Source of the DNA: Verrucomicrobiia bacterium
Lineage (GTDB): Bacteria; Verrucomicrobiota; Verrucomicrobiia; Verrucomicrobiales; DEV007
Direction of reading: 5' to 3'
Assembly (NCBI GenBank): GCA_030425385.1
Contig: JAUIAH010000041.1
Location: 1-64,000 of the forward strand
Length of the DNA: 64,000 nt
This document shows positions 18,850 to 27,881 of this stretch, one piece after another. A model generated the notes under the pieces. That model had not been told where the DNA came from. It ran no database searches and was given only the letters and a program-made list of their open reading frames with translations. Within the stretch, counting starts at the first letter, position 1. Every line of letters begins with the position of its first letter. The translations under genes and the position numbers were made by a program.

Positions 18850-19860
18850 TTAGGTCGTCACTTTCACATCGACCACGCCTGATTCCTCTTCGCGGGTAAC
18901 CATCTTGACCGGGAGAAAGGATTCGATGACCCGTCGGTTCGTCTCAAAGTGATTGCTACTGGACTCCATCCGAAATCGCGATCCTGGCGCCAAGCTCGCT
19001 GGGAGCAGCAATTGATCCCCCAACCGTCTTCCGACTGGGGCACCACTTTGAACGTAGCGACGCCAGCCCTTCACCGCCTCCCGCACCACGCTCTCAGAGG
19101 TGCGTCCCCGTTTTCCAAAAGTGGACACCCACTCGGATCCCTGCTCCCAGACGCCCCCTATCATCAGCACATTCCCAGGACCATCAGATTCCGTGATGAC
19201 CTCCGTTTGAAGAGCTTTCTCTGCCCAATCCAACCCCTTCGCGAGGGCGCGGCGTTGCCGTTTGATCACGCCCTCGTCGAGATGGGCAGCAAGCACCCGC
19301 GCTCGTTCTTCGAGACAGCGCCCGCGCGCGATCAAATGAATTGGCGTCAACGCGCTTGGTCGAATGCGCGCCCGAATGCGCCCACCACCAGCAGGTGCGA
19401 AGCCGTAGCGCTCTAGGGTCAGCGCCACATCTGCCCCCATCCGTCGCAGCACGGGTAGGAAAACGTCCTGCACATAATCCACCGGAGGTGCCATCGGATT
19501 GTGCGTGCCCCCTTCGATGACCACCGTGCTTTCGGCCTCCGCTTGCAGCAAAGGGAGCAGCAGCGTTTGCAGGACCAATGTGGTGCTACCCGCTGTGGAC
19601 ATGCGAATATGATAGTCTCCGGCTGCCACCTTGCCAGGATGAAACACGAGTTCTCGCGAACCCAGGACCGCGCCATCGGCCGCCCCCTTCCCGATCTCGA
19701 GCGCTGCCTGCACGCAGGTCAAATGCTGCCGTTTCAAGCCCGGCTGTTCGCGTTGCCCACGGATCTGGGTGATGCGGAATGCTTCCCCAGTCAACAAGGA
19801 TAATGTCAGGGAAGATCGCAAGATCTGCCCACCGCCATCGCTTCCGTCTATTGCTATCAT
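18850..19860 (-). CDS. rtcA: RNA 3'-terminal phosphate cyclase
   Basis: RtcA uses ATP to convert RNA 3'-phosphate into 2',3'-cyclic phosphate via an adenylated enzyme. The N-terminal 'IDGSDGGGQILRSSLTLS' and 'IRGQREQPGLKRQHLT' are family hallmarks, and 'THNPMAPPVDYVQDVFLP' marks the middle domain. The His in 'SSSNHFETNRRVIESFLP' near residue 310 lies where the adenylated His of E. coli RtcA sits. The 336-residue length is normal. It lies 75 bases downstream of rtcB with a strong hairpin in between, as the second gene of a sigma-54 operon. Confidence 0.95.
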   Translation of the reverse strand: MIAIDGSDGGGQILRSSLTLSLLTGEAFRITQIRGQREQPGLKRQHLTCVQAALEIGKGAADGAVLGSRELVFHPGKVAAGDYHIRMSTAGSTTLVLQTLLLPLLQAEAESTVVIEGGTHNPMAPPVDYVQDVFLPVLRRMGADVALTLERYGFAPAGGGRIRARIRPSALTPIHLIARGRCLEERARVLAAHLDEGVIKRQRRALAKGLDWAEKALQTEVITESDGPGNVLMIGGVWEQGSEWVSTFGKRGRTSESVVREAVKGWRRYVQSGAPVGRRLGDQLLLPASLAPGSRFRMESSSNHFETNRRVIESFLPVKMVTREEESGVVDVKVTT

Positions 19861-19892
19861 CTTTATCAGCTACGCTTGATCGCTCTTTCATG

Positions 19893-19925
19893 GGCAAGGC
19901 TGGTGGGAGGTTCCACCAGCCTTGC
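19893..19925. terminator. Perfect 13-bp hairpin in the rtcB-rtcA gap
   Basis: GCAAGGCTGGTGG (19893-19905) and its exact complement CCACCAGCCTTGC (19913-19925) flank a 7-base loop. On the minus strand there is no clear T-run, so it may attenuate, protect or process the rtcBA mRNA rather than end it. It could also be an intrinsic terminator for plus-strand read-through (GGTTTATTTGTT follows). Confidence 0.55.
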
Positions 19926-19935
19926 GGTTTATTTG

Positions 19936-21432
19936 TTAGTCATCTGCTTTGGCGGCGTCCTTGATCACAAAGCGCGCGCGCAATCGGGCCACCGTCTTTG
20001 CCAAGCCAGCCTGCTCGACCGAGCTCAGGACTTCATTGAAATCCTTATAGGCATTCGGGGCTTCATCGCGCGGATACTGACGGCAGTTGGTCAGGATATC
20101 CTCTGCATCAAAGTCGGCGTCCACAGCCTGCTGATCCAGGCGACGAAACGCTTCTTTGCGGCCCATGGCACGCCCCGCGCCGTGGTTGACGCTATAGCAC
20201 GACTTTGCCGCCGCCTCCTGAGCCACCATCACGACGGAACCATCACGTGGATTTCCAGGTAGCAGGATGGGATGCCCCGTGTCGGCGAAAGGCGTTTCCT
20301 TCAAGGCATGATGCCCTCCAGGAAAGGCTCGCGTCGCCCCCTTGCGATGGACCCAGCTCAATTGATTGCCGACCACTTCCTGTCGCGCAATGTTATGGCT
20401 GATGAAATAGACAAGGTTTCCCTCAACCCCGGGGAGCACTTCTTCAAATGCTTCTAACACGAGCGCATTGATCAGCAAGTGGTTCACCGTGGCAAAGTTC
20501 GCCCCCAATGCCATGTCATCCAGGTAGGCATTGGCCTCTGGCGTTCCCAAAGGTGCATACACGAGCTGCTTGTCTCCCGCCGGATACGGCGTGTTCCAGG
20601 TATCGAACTTGCCCTGTAGCGTGCGAAACTGGCCCGAGGCCAAGTCATGACCAAAGCCTCGTGATCCACAGTGCGATAGGAATGCCACACGCCCATCTCG
20701 CAAGCCAAAGGTATCCGCAGCGCCTCGCAGCGAGGGATCCCCAGAGAGTTCTACCACCTCACATTCACCAAAGTGGTTGCCGCCTCCATAGGAGCCTAAC
20801 TGCTGCATCTTGTCTGCAAATCGCCGAAACCGCCCTTCTTCTAACATCATTTCAAGGCGAGTTTGCAGACCAGCCATCGTCCCGTCATGCGCGACGTGAG
20901 CATGATCCTCACACCGTTGCGCCCACGAAGCCGGGATGCCTAACGCTTCGCAAACGCCAGGGCTTGCGCCTTCCGTGGCGACACGGAATCCCAGTTGCTC
21001 GTCCACTGGCCGCGCTTTCTTGACCGAACGCTGCCCTTTCCCCGCTCCTGTCGGCGTGCGCTCCACGATCGCATTGATCAAGGCACGGCGCGTCTGCTTT
21101 GAAGCGATCGCCTCTTCGGGAAGATTTAATTGCAACAAGCTCATCGAGCACTTGATGTCGACCCCCACGGGGCCGGGATAGATGTGCGAGGGAGACGCCA
21201 TCACGCAGCCCACGGGCGCACCGTAACCCGCATGGGCATCTGGATTCAGCACCACTTCCGTCACACCGGGAGCCGAACGCGCATTGAGCGCTTGCTCAAT
21301 GCAGGTGGCGTCAAATCCCTCCCGGATCGCATCGGTCCCGATCACGGTGATCGGCTTTCCCTTGTCACCACGTGCGGGGAGAAATCCCTCGGCTTCTGAA
21401 GTCTTGTGGATCGTTGGCGTATCGTTGTTCAT
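19936..21432 (-). CDS. rtcB: RNA-splicing ligase RtcB
   Basis: RtcB joins RNA 3'-phosphate or 2',3'-cyclic phosphate ends to 5'-OH ends using GTP and Mn. Motifs: 'NPDAHAGYGAPVG', metal-binding Cys in 'PVGVDIKCSMS', 'GGGNHFGECE', 'HCGSRGFGHDLA', and the GMP-accepting His region 'YSVNHGAGRAMGRKEA'. The 498-residue length is near that of archaeal/bacterial long forms. It is the first gene of the rtcBA operon, preceded by a near-consensus sigma-54 promoter about 70 bases upstream and divergent from rtcR. Confidence 0.96.
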   Translation of the reverse strand: MNNDTPTIHKTSEAEGFLPARGDKGKPITVIGTDAIREGFDATCIEQALNARSAPGVTEVVLNPDAHAGYGAPVGCVMASPSHIYPGPVGVDIKCSMSLLQLNLPEEAIASKQTRRALINAIVERTPTGAGKGQRSVKKARPVDEQLGFRVATEGASPGVCEALGIPASWAQRCEDHAHVAHDGTMAGLQTRLEMMLEEGRFRRFADKMQQLGSYGGGNHFGECEVVELSGDPSLRGAADTFGLRDGRVAFLSHCGSRGFGHDLASGQFRTLQGKFDTWNTPYPAGDKQLVYAPLGTPEANAYLDDMALGANFATVNHLLINALVLEAFEEVLPGVEGNLVYFISHNIARQEVVGNQLSWVHRKGATRAFPGGHHALKETPFADTGHPILLPGNPRDGSVVMVAQEAAAKSCYSVNHGAGRAMGRKEAFRRLDQQAVDADFDAEDILTNCRQYPRDEAPNAYKDFNEVLSSVEQAGLAKTVARLRARFVIKDAAKADD

Positions 21433-21502
21433 TTCTTCCTAAGTTCAGGTTCGTTGGTGCGGCGTTGAGACACAACCCGCGTTTGCTTGTATCGCCATCT
21501 AA

Positions 21503-21518
21503 AGAAAGTGCCGTGCCA
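21503..21518 (-). promoter_or_regulatory. Sigma-54 (-24/-12) promoter of rtcBA
   Basis: The minus strand reads TGGCACGGCACTTTCT. Against TGGCACG-N4-TTGCW there is one mismatch (T instead of G at -12). The -24 half is perfect. It points toward rtcB, whose start is about 70 bases downstream, and the neighbouring rtcR encodes a sigma-54 activator, which makes the call strong. Confidence 0.75.
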
Positions 21519-21557
21519 GGATGTGCTCTGGTTTCAATCACCGATCATAACCACCTC

Positions 21558-21569
21558 ATCATTAATGAT
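21558..21569. promoter_or_regulatory. 12-bp palindrome, candidate RtcR binding site
   Basis: ATCATTAATGAT is a perfect palindrome upstream of the -24 element and within the rtcB-rtcR divergent region. Sigma-54 activators bind upstream inverted repeats, so it could be an enhancer site, although AT-rich palindromes are common by chance. Confidence 0.35.
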
Positions 21570-21646
21570 TTAAACACCCACCAACTCGCCTCCAAAGATT
21601 CTCGAAATCGCAGACAGTTTAGACTAAAGTATCGCCTCTTATACAA

Positions 21647-23254
21647 ATGGATAAGATCGGTATCATCGGAATTCTGGGCACCAGCCTCGATCGGCCCACC
21701 GCGGTGGAGCGCTGGCATCAGTGGCGTCCCTCCGTGGCCATTTGCCAGCAAGACGATCTCATCGTCTCGACCTTCCTCCTCCTTTATCCTCCCACCCATC
21801 AGACGCTCGCCGACTGCGTGGCCCATGACATCACCCTCGTTTCACCCGAAACGCAGGTTGAGACCATTCCCCTTCCTCTGGAGAATCCGTGGGATTTCGC
21901 CGAAGTGTATGGTGCGCTCTTTGACTGGGCACGAGGCACCCGGTTTCATCAGGAGGAGACCGAGTGGCTCTTACACATCACCACAGGGACTCATGTCCAG
22001 CAGATCTGCCTCTTCCTCCTCAATGAGGCCCACTACCTCCCGGGGAAGTTGCTCCAATCCAGCCCTCCACGGGGAGGCAAGGATGATGTCCAGGGCTCCT
22101 ATGCATTGATCGATCTCGACCTTTCTAAATACGATCAACTGGCCGGACGTTTCCAACGCGAATCCCTAGCATCACAAGACTTTCTCAAATCTGGCATTGC
22201 CACAAAGAACGCCGCCTTCAATCATCTCATCGAGCGCATTGAGACCGTCGTGCTTCGTTCGACCGCGCCTATCCTCCTCACCGGCCCCACGGGAGCAGGC
22301 AAATCTCAACTCGCTCAACGAATCTATCAATTACGCCAACAGCGCTGCGCCCTCGAGGGCGCCTTTGTCGAAGTGAATTGCGCTACCCTCCGAGGTGATA
22401 CCGCCATGTCCACGCTCTTTGGACACGTGAAAGGGGCCTTCACTGGGGCCCAACGAGATCGTCCCGGACTCTTACGAGAAGCTCATGGCGGGCTCCTCTT
22501 TCTTGATGAGATTGGAGAGCTAGGATTGGATGAACAGGCCATGCTCCTTCGCGCCCTGGAAGAGAAAGTGTTCCTACCCATGGGAGGCGATCGCCCCGTG
22601 AAGAGCCATTTCCAACTCATTGCTGGCACCAATCACGACCTTGCCGCACGCGTTCGCGAGAAAGCGTTCCGAGAAGATCTCTTCGCCCGAATCAATCTCT
22701 GGCACTTTCACCTTCCCTCACTCTCGGAACGGCGTGAAGATATTGAGCCGAATGTCAGCTATGAGCTCGAGCGCTTTGCACAGGCAGAGAACCGACAAGT
22801 ACGCCTCAACAAAGAGGCACGCGACCGCTTCCTCCAGTTCAGTCAATCGCCCGAAGCTACCTGGAAAGCGAACTTCCGCGACCTGAACGCAGCCATCACG
22901 CGAATGGCGACTCTTGCCTCACGCGGACGCATCACCATTGCGGAAGTTGACGAAGAGATCGCTCGATTGCGGGATGCCTGGCAGGAAGCGCCCTCACAGA
23001 ATGATCACGAACGACTGATCCACGAGACTTTGGGACCTGAAGCCGCCTCTCAACTGGACCCGTTTGATCGCGTGCAGTTAGGCTATGTCCTTTCCGTTTG
23101 CCAACAGTCGCGCAGCCTATCTGAAGCAGGACGCACATTGTTTGCAGTCTCCCGCCAGAATCGGAGCCGCCCCAATGATGCTGATCGCCTCCGCAAATAC
23201 TTGGCACGTCATGGTCTCGACTGGGAGAAGTCACGTCACCAGGGCTCACTCTAG
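21647..23254 (+). CDS. rtcR: Sigma-54-dependent activator of the rtc operon
   Basis: 535 residues. The N-terminal ~190 residues form the RtcR regulatory (CARF-like) domain, opening 'IGIIGILGTSLDRPTAVERWHQWRPSVAIC'. The AAA+ domain follows: Walker A GPTGAGKSQ, the sigma-54 contact loop GAFTGAQ, Walker B GGLLFLDEIGE, and arginine-finger region 'FREDLFARINLWHFHLPSL'. The C-terminus has a helix-turn-helix-like segment (SLSEAGRTLFAVSRQNRS). In E. coli RtcR senses RNA ends through its CARF domain and activates rtcBA. The divergent layout here is the same. The 3' end overlaps the sialidase-like gene by 9 bases. Confidence 0.95.
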   Translation: MDKIGIIGILGTSLDRPTAVERWHQWRPSVAICQQDDLIVSTFLLLYPPTHQTLADCVAHDITLVSPETQVETIPLPLENPWDFAEVYGALFDWARGTRFHQEETEWLLHITTGTHVQQICLFLLNEAHYLPGKLLQSSPPRGGKDDVQGSYALIDLDLSKYDQLAGRFQRESLASQDFLKSGIATKNAAFNHLIERIETVVLRSTAPILLTGPTGAGKSQLAQRIYQLRQQRCALEGAFVEVNCATLRGDTAMSTLFGHVKGAFTGAQRDRPGLLREAHGGLLFLDEIGELGLDEQAMLLRALEEKVFLPMGGDRPVKSHFQLIAGTNHDLAARVREKAFREDLFARINLWHFHLPSLSERREDIEPNVSYELERFAQAENRQVRLNKEARDRFLQFSQSPEATWKANFRDLNAAITRMATLASRGRITIAEVDEEIARLRDAWQEAPSQNDHERLIHETLGPEAASQLDPFDRVQLGYVLSVCQQSRSLSEAGRTLFAVSRQNRSRPNDADRLRKYLARHGLDWEKSRHQGSL

Positions 23255-24379
23255 CGTTTCCCCTGCGAGCACCCAGGCGAGATTGAAGCGGGCCACCGTG
23301 GCATCGCCCTCCGGGCCACCCTCGAAGTGGAGATAGATCCAGCCCTCGCTGGGCGTGTCTGGCCGCCCGGAAGTCATGGAAGAATAGGCAAATTTGCCTT
23401 CGAATACCAGGCGCTTGGCCGTCCACGTCTGGCCACCATCAAGGCTCGCCCACACGGTCCCATGCGTCCGTCCACGCTCACTTTCACAATTGCTATAAAG
23501 GAGAATATCTTTGTCCACCACTGGCAACCGCACCAGTCCACCCATGCATCCGTAATTCGTGTCCTGCGGTCCGTCGGGAAGCGCTTCGACAATCTGCCAG
23601 TCTTTCCACGTGTGACCGCCATCATCACTCCAAGCGTGCCGCCGAAAGGTATTCTTCGGGCGATCCTGCCAATGAACGCGTGAATTGTAGAGCAAGCGCC
23701 CCGATGCCAACTCCGCGATGCACGCTTCCCCCGTACCGTTCTCGGGGAACGGTTCGCTCGTTTGCCAGGTCTTTCCGCGATCATCACTGTAGATGGCGTT
23801 GGTATAATGGTGAGGCCAACGCTCGCGGGCATTCTCGCCAGCGTAATACCGAGTGGCGCGGATGAGACGGCCCTTGTGTTTCCCATGGCGCAAGGTGATC
23901 CCATGATCATTCATGTGCATGGACGGCAGGTGCCCTTTGGAATCCGGCTCGATGATGGTCTCTTGGAGCTTCCAGGTCTTTCCATCGTCAGTGCTCCTGT
24001 AGATCTTGATGGGAGCTGGAGGGTGCTCATCCTCGATAAATGCGAGGATATCACCTGACACTTCATCCACCGTCAGCCCGCCCCCTTGGAAACCAGGATC
24101 CGCGATGACGATCTCGTCACCCCAAGTCTTCCCTCCATCCTCACTGCGACGCGCCCGGATGCGCTTGGTTCCCCACGTCACGAGGACAGTCCCCTTCATG
24201 GTGACAGCGACGTTGGGAAATCGCTCCTCCTGAAACACCGCCGTCATCTCCATCCGTGGTTCTCCCATGAACGGCGACTGAGGCCCTTCTGGCGAAGCGC
24301 TTTCTGCTAGAGCGGGCATCACCCCGCCGCCCCAGATGATGCCGACCCCTGCCAGGATTATCTGAAATTGCGTATTCAT
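23246..24379 (-). CDS. Exported sialidase-like BNR/Asp-box protein
   Basis: 377 residues with an N-terminal signal peptide (FQIILAGVGIIWGGGVMPALAES). At least five Asp boxes are present (SEDGGKTW, STDDGKTW, SDDRGKTW, SDDGGHTW, SLDGGQTW), giving a six-bladed propeller of the exo-alpha-sialidase family. The Arg-triad region is suggested by 'LIRATRYY' and 'RVHW', and 'YNSRVHWQDRPKNTFRRHAWSDDGG' resembles the catalytic face. It probably hydrolyses a terminal sugar of a glycan outside the cytoplasm; true sialidase activity is not certain because many verrucomicrobial members differ in substrate. Confidence 0.88.
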   Translation of the reverse strand: MNTQFQIILAGVGIIWGGGVMPALAESASPEGPQSPFMGEPRMEMTAVFQEERFPNVAVTMKGTVLVTWGTKRIRARRSEDGGKTWGDEIVIADPGFQGGGLTVDEVSGDILAFIEDEHPPAPIKIYRSTDDGKTWKLQETIIEPDSKGHLPSMHMNDHGITLRHGKHKGRLIRATRYYAGENARERWPHHYTNAIYSDDRGKTWQTSEPFPENGTGEACIAELASGRLLYNSRVHWQDRPKNTFRRHAWSDDGGHTWKDWQIVEALPDGPQDTNYGCMGGLVRLPVVDKDILLYSNCESERGRTHGTVWASLDGGQTWTAKRLVFEGKFAYSSMTSGRPDTPSEGWIYLHFEGGPEGDATVARFNLAWVLAGETLE

Positions 24380-24510
24380 AGCCCCCTGTCGTGCAACGCA
24401 CCGCCATGGCCGTCAATCCTTTGGTCACAAACCTGATCTGCCCCTCACCCCAGAGGACCAGGATCGAAATCGAAGTTGCATGCACATAAATCCTCATTAT
24501 TAGAGTGACT

Positions 24511-25209
24511 ATGAATAAACTCCACCAATCCACCCACTTTCTAGGCCTAACTGTTGTCGCTCTACTCACCTTCTCCACCGCCCGAGCAGAGCATCACGAG
24601 GAGAAGAAGTCGCAGCCGTGCATTGAGAGCAACGAAGACGGTGAGAAGTGTGAGGACAATAAGAAGGGTGAATGTGCTGAATGTGAGAGCACCCAAGAGA
24701 ACTGCAAGAAGAAGGCATGTGCCGAGTGTGAAGGCGAGAAGAAGGCTTGTGCCGAGTGTGAAGAAACAAAGGAATGTGACAATGACTGCGAGAACGAAGC
24801 ATGTGCCAGCGACTGCGAAGAAGGCCCATGTGAGGGCGAGAAGAAGGCTTGTGCCGAGTGTGAAGAAACAAAGGAATGTGACAGTGACTGCGAGGAAGAA
24901 GCATGCGCCAGTGACTGTGAAGAAGGCCCATGTGAGGACGCTTGCGAAGGGGACCGGTCTGCTCACCTATTCGAAGCGGCCGAACATCTTGAGCTGGCCG
25001 GCCTGCATGAGGAAGCCCAGAACGTTCGCGAACGGGCCGAAGCCATGCGTGCCTCGAATGGTGTTCCCCCAGCACTGATGCATCGCCTCAACGAACTTGG
25101 TGAACTCGTTCACGCTCTCCGCGAGGAGGTGCGTGAATTGCGACATCAGCTGGAAGAACGACGCCCCCAAAGTTCTCCCCGCCGCCGGGGCGGATTTCGT
25201 CGGCGTTAA
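24511..25209 (+). CDS. Exported Cys-rich acidic repeat protein with C-terminal coiled coil
   Basis: 232 residues from ATG 24511 (GTG two codons upstream is an alternative). Signal peptide at the N-terminus (THFLGLTVVALLTFSTARA). Residues about 25-150 are very rich in Glu, Lys and Cys: 22 cysteines, many as C-x2-C (CAEC), with two tandem 34-residue repeats. Residues about 150-232 are helical ('HLFEAAEHLELAGLHEEAQNVRERAEAM', 'LGELVHALREEVRELRHQLEERR') and end in Arg-rich sequence; this helical part resembles a motif common in exported PVC proteins. No known function. The Cys pattern suggests metal binding or a disulfide-rich surface polymer. Monocistronic, followed by a good terminator. Confidence 0.85.
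   Translation: MNKLHQSTHFLGLTVVALLTFSTARAEHHEEKKSQPCIESNEDGEKCEDNKKGECAECESTQENCKKKACAECEGEKKACAECEETKECDNDCENEACASDCEEGPCEGEKKACAECEETKECDSDCEEEACASDCEEGPCEDACEGDRSAHLFEAAEHLELAGLHEEAQNVRERAEAMRASNGVPPALMHRLNELGELVHALREEVRELRHQLEERRPQSSPRRRGGFRRR
24733..24936 (+). repeat. Two tandem 102-bp repeats in the Cys-rich gene
   Basis: Units 24733-24834 and 24835-24936 are nearly identical and encode 34 residues each, beginning GEKKACAECEETKEC. Only a handful of bases differ, so the duplication is recent or homogenised. Confidence 0.95.
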
Positions 25210-25247
25210 GCTAAGCGACTATTCCATCTCATAACAGAATGTCACGC

Positions 25248-25280
25248 AAAGGGCCAGCCATCAAGGCTGGTCCTTTCTCT
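25248..25280. terminator. Bidirectional intrinsic terminator
   Basis: AAAGGGCCAGCC (25248-25259), loop ATCAA, GGCTGGTCCTTT (25265-25276) then CTCTTT. One G-U pair, otherwise complete stem. It ends the Cys-rich gene and, read on the other strand, the M42 peptidase/fumC unit. Confidence 0.85.
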
Positions 25281-25291
25281 TTCGGAATCAG

Positions 25292-26389
25292 CTATCCTAT
25301 AAACTTGGTCAAGGACGCGGTCGCCTCGGCATCAAGCGCGCGGACCACGACTTCAATCAACTTGAGCGTCTCTAGGTAGTCTCGGATATCGAGGATGCCA
25401 TGATGCGAGTGGATGTAACGCACAGGAACCCCCAAGACGACACTCGGCACGCCGAGATCGTGAAGATGAAAGGAACTCGCATCCGTTCCTCCGCTACGAC
25501 GCACAGTCACTTGGTGAGCGATGCCCGCGTCTTTGGCCTGACAGATGACGAAGTCGACAAGACGCTTGCTAGACAGGGCACGCGGATCCATGACACGGAT
25601 CTGAGCGCCCTCACCGAGGGCTCCTTGGGCGCCCTCCCGATTCATCCCCGGCGCGTCATCGGCAGGGGGGCCCTCTAACACGATCGCCACTTGCGGCTTG
25701 GCGAGCGCAGCCGCCGTGACCGCACCCCGACAACCCAGTTCCTCTTGCACGGTCGCCACTCCCAAGAGTTGATTCGCGAGCGCTTCTCCCGCCAGGTTCT
25801 GCATCGTCTGGGTCAGCAGCGCCATGCCCACCCGGTTGTCAAAGGCCTTCGCGAGGAAACGATCAGGGTGTTGCAAGGCTTGAAACGGCGTGGCAGGCAC
25901 AATGGAATCGCCTAACTGAATGCCGAATGCCTCCATGGCCTGCTCACGGCTCTCCGCGCCCACGTCAATGGCCATCTTATCCAACTCCATGACCTTAGCA
26001 GCCGCCCCCTCTCCCAACTGATGTGGCGGGATGGAGGCAACGCACCCGGGTATCAGTGCCCCTGACTGTGTGACCACCGTCACTCCTTGGGCCAAGACGG
26101 TGTGCGACCACCACCCTCCCAAAGGCACAAATTCCAGGTAGCCATGTTTCGTCACGTTCTGCACCATGAACCCCACCTCATCCATGTGCGCCGTGACCAT
26201 CACGCGCGGGCCGTCGGGAGAGTCGCTCTCACGAGAACACAAGACACCACCGGTGTGGTCGGTGGCAAATCGGTGTCCAGACAAGGCACGCAACTCCTCG
26301 TGATAGGCCTCACGCACGCGATCCTCATTCCCAGAGGCACCCGGTGTCTCCGTGAACCGTTTGAGCAGTCTTACCGCTTCCTCTCGCAT
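25292..26389 (-). CDS. M42 family metallopeptidase (aminopeptidase/glucanase-like)
   Basis: 365-residue cytosolic dinuclear zinc aminopeptidase of family M42 (PepA/FrvX/CelM type, usually dodecameric). Metal and catalytic regions: 'VTAHMDEVGFM' (His), 'AKAFDNRVGMALL' (Asp bridging ligand), 'ATVQEELGCRGA' (Glu pair), 'RRSGGTDASSFH', and 'RYIHSHHGILDIRDYL' (C-terminal His ligand). It degrades peptides released by other proteases. Starts 8 bases after the fumC stop, so the two genes form an operon, although no functional tie is obvious. Confidence 0.93.
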   Translation of the reverse strand: MREEAVRLLKRFTETPGASGNEDRVREAYHEELRALSGHRFATDHTGGVLCSRESDSPDGPRVMVTAHMDEVGFMVQNVTKHGYLEFVPLGGWWSHTVLAQGVTVVTQSGALIPGCVASIPPHQLGEGAAAKVMELDKMAIDVGAESREQAMEAFGIQLGDSIVPATPFQALQHPDRFLAKAFDNRVGMALLTQTMQNLAGEALANQLLGVATVQEELGCRGAVTAAALAKPQVAIVLEGPPADDAPGMNREGAQGALGEGAQIRVMDPRALSSKRLVDFVICQAKDAGIAHQVTVRRSGGTDASSFHLHDLGVPSVVLGVPVRYIHSHHGILDIRDYLETLKLIEVVVRALDAEATASLTKFIG

Positions 26390-26396
26390 GATTCCC

Positions 26397-27791
26397 TTAG
26401 GCTGAAGGAGCCGTCATGGTCACAGGATCCAGGGCGGCCGCCAACTCGTCCTCTGGCAACACCTTCATTTCCTGACAAAGCTCCCGAACGGTCTTGCCTG
26501 TTTCCACCGATTCCTTAGCGATCTTGGCAGCCGTATCATAGCCAATGATCGGTGCCAGACTGGTCACCATGGACATGCTGTACTCGATCAATTCGCTGCA
26601 ACGCGCCTCGTTAGCCTCAATCCCATCCACACAGCGCTCTCGGAAGATCTTACAAGCGTTGGCCAACAAATTGATGCTCTCTAACAAATTATCTGCCAGC
26701 ACCGGCATCATCACATTCAACTCGAAATTCCCATTCGCGGCTGCCCAGGTCACCGTGGCGTCATTCCCAATCACTTGCGCTGCCACCTGCATAAGGGATT
26801 CGCTCATCACGGGATTCACCTTACCCGGCATGATAGAACTCCCCGGCTGGGTGGAAGGCAATTTGATCTCGCCAATCCCACAGCGCGGCCCACTACCTAA
26901 CCAACGCACATCGTTAGCAATCTTGAAGAGCGATGTCGCAATGGTCTTCAACTGACCACTCGCTTCGACGAGGCCATCCTTAGCAGCCTGCGCTTCGAAA
27001 TGATCCTCGGCTTCGCGAAAAGCGATTCCCGTCTGCTCCGCGATGAAAGCGATGGCTTTCGGGGGGAACTCGGGATGACAGTTGAGGCCTGTTCCCACCG
27101 CCGTGCCACCAAGGGGCAGCTCCAAGACAGCTTTCAAGGCCTTCTGCACGCGATCACACGCGAGTTCCAACTGCCTCGCATAGCCACCAAACTCTTGTCC
27201 CAAGCGCACGGGAGTCGCATCCATCAGGTGCGTTCTGCCGATCTTGATAATGTCGTGGAAAGCCTTCGCCTTGGCCTGCAAGGAACCTTGCAACGCCTCT
27301 AATTCCGGCAAAAGCGTGTTCTTCAAGGACTCGGCCGTGGCAATATGAATGGCCGTCGGAATGGTATCATTGCTAGATTGCCCCTGATTGACGTGGTCAT
27401 TGGGATGCACCGGATCCTTGGAGCCGATGGGCTTGCCTGCCAACTGTGAGCAACGATTGGCAATCACTTCGTTCGTATTCATGTTCGTGCTCGTGCCCGA
27501 GCCCGTTTGAAAGACGTCCACGACGAAATGCGCATCATGCTCCCCCTTCACCACCTCCTCAGCGGCCTGGGCGATGAGGTCGCACTTGTCTGCTGGCACC
27601 ACCCCAAGATCCTTATTCGCCAAGGCGGCAGCCCACTTGATCAGGCCCATGCCCCGGATCATGGAACGGTCAAACCCGCGTCCAGACACAGGGAAATTCA
27701 GAACCGCACGCTGGGTCGACGCCCCATAAAGGGCGTCAGCGGGAACGGGCATCTCGCCCATGGAATCTTTCTCGATGCGTTGCTCACTCAT
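26397..27791 (-). CDS. fumC: Class II fumarate hydratase
   Basis: 464 residues, normal for the iron-independent, homotetrameric fumarase that hydrates fumarate to L-malate in the TCA cycle. Signature 'GSSIMPGKVNPVMSES' (mobile loop with the catalytic Ser), 'GSGTSTNMNTNEVIANR', 'HPNDHVNQGQSSNDTIPT' and 'IGRTHLMDATPVRLGQEFGGYA' are all present. First gene of a unit with the M42 peptidase. Confidence 0.97.
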   Translation of the reverse strand: MSEQRIEKDSMGEMPVPADALYGASTQRAVLNFPVSGRGFDRSMIRGMGLIKWAAALANKDLGVVPADKCDLIAQAAEEVVKGEHDAHFVVDVFQTGSGTSTNMNTNEVIANRCSQLAGKPIGSKDPVHPNDHVNQGQSSNDTIPTAIHIATAESLKNTLLPELEALQGSLQAKAKAFHDIIKIGRTHLMDATPVRLGQEFGGYARQLELACDRVQKALKAVLELPLGGTAVGTGLNCHPEFPPKAIAFIAEQTGIAFREAEDHFEAQAAKDGLVEASGQLKTIATSLFKIANDVRWLGSGPRCGIGEIKLPSTQPGSSIMPGKVNPVMSESLMQVAAQVIGNDATVTWAAANGNFELNVMMPVLADNLLESINLLANACKIFRERCVDGIEANEARCSELIEYSMSMVTSLAPIIGYDTAAKIAKESVETGKTVRELCQEMKVLPEDELAAALDPVTMTAPSA

Positions 27792-27881
27792 AGTTGAGCG
27801 AGCTTCCGTCGAGTTCGCAAACTTCTCAAGTATTCTTGCTGCGAAGCATCCGAGTTCCTTCTAACAGCAACACCGAAACAC

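Noticed and set aside
24562-25075. Long minus-strand and alternative plus-strand frames over the Cys-rich gene
   Set aside because: They exist only because the repeats lack stops in all frames; no homology, and the in-frame product has a signal peptide.
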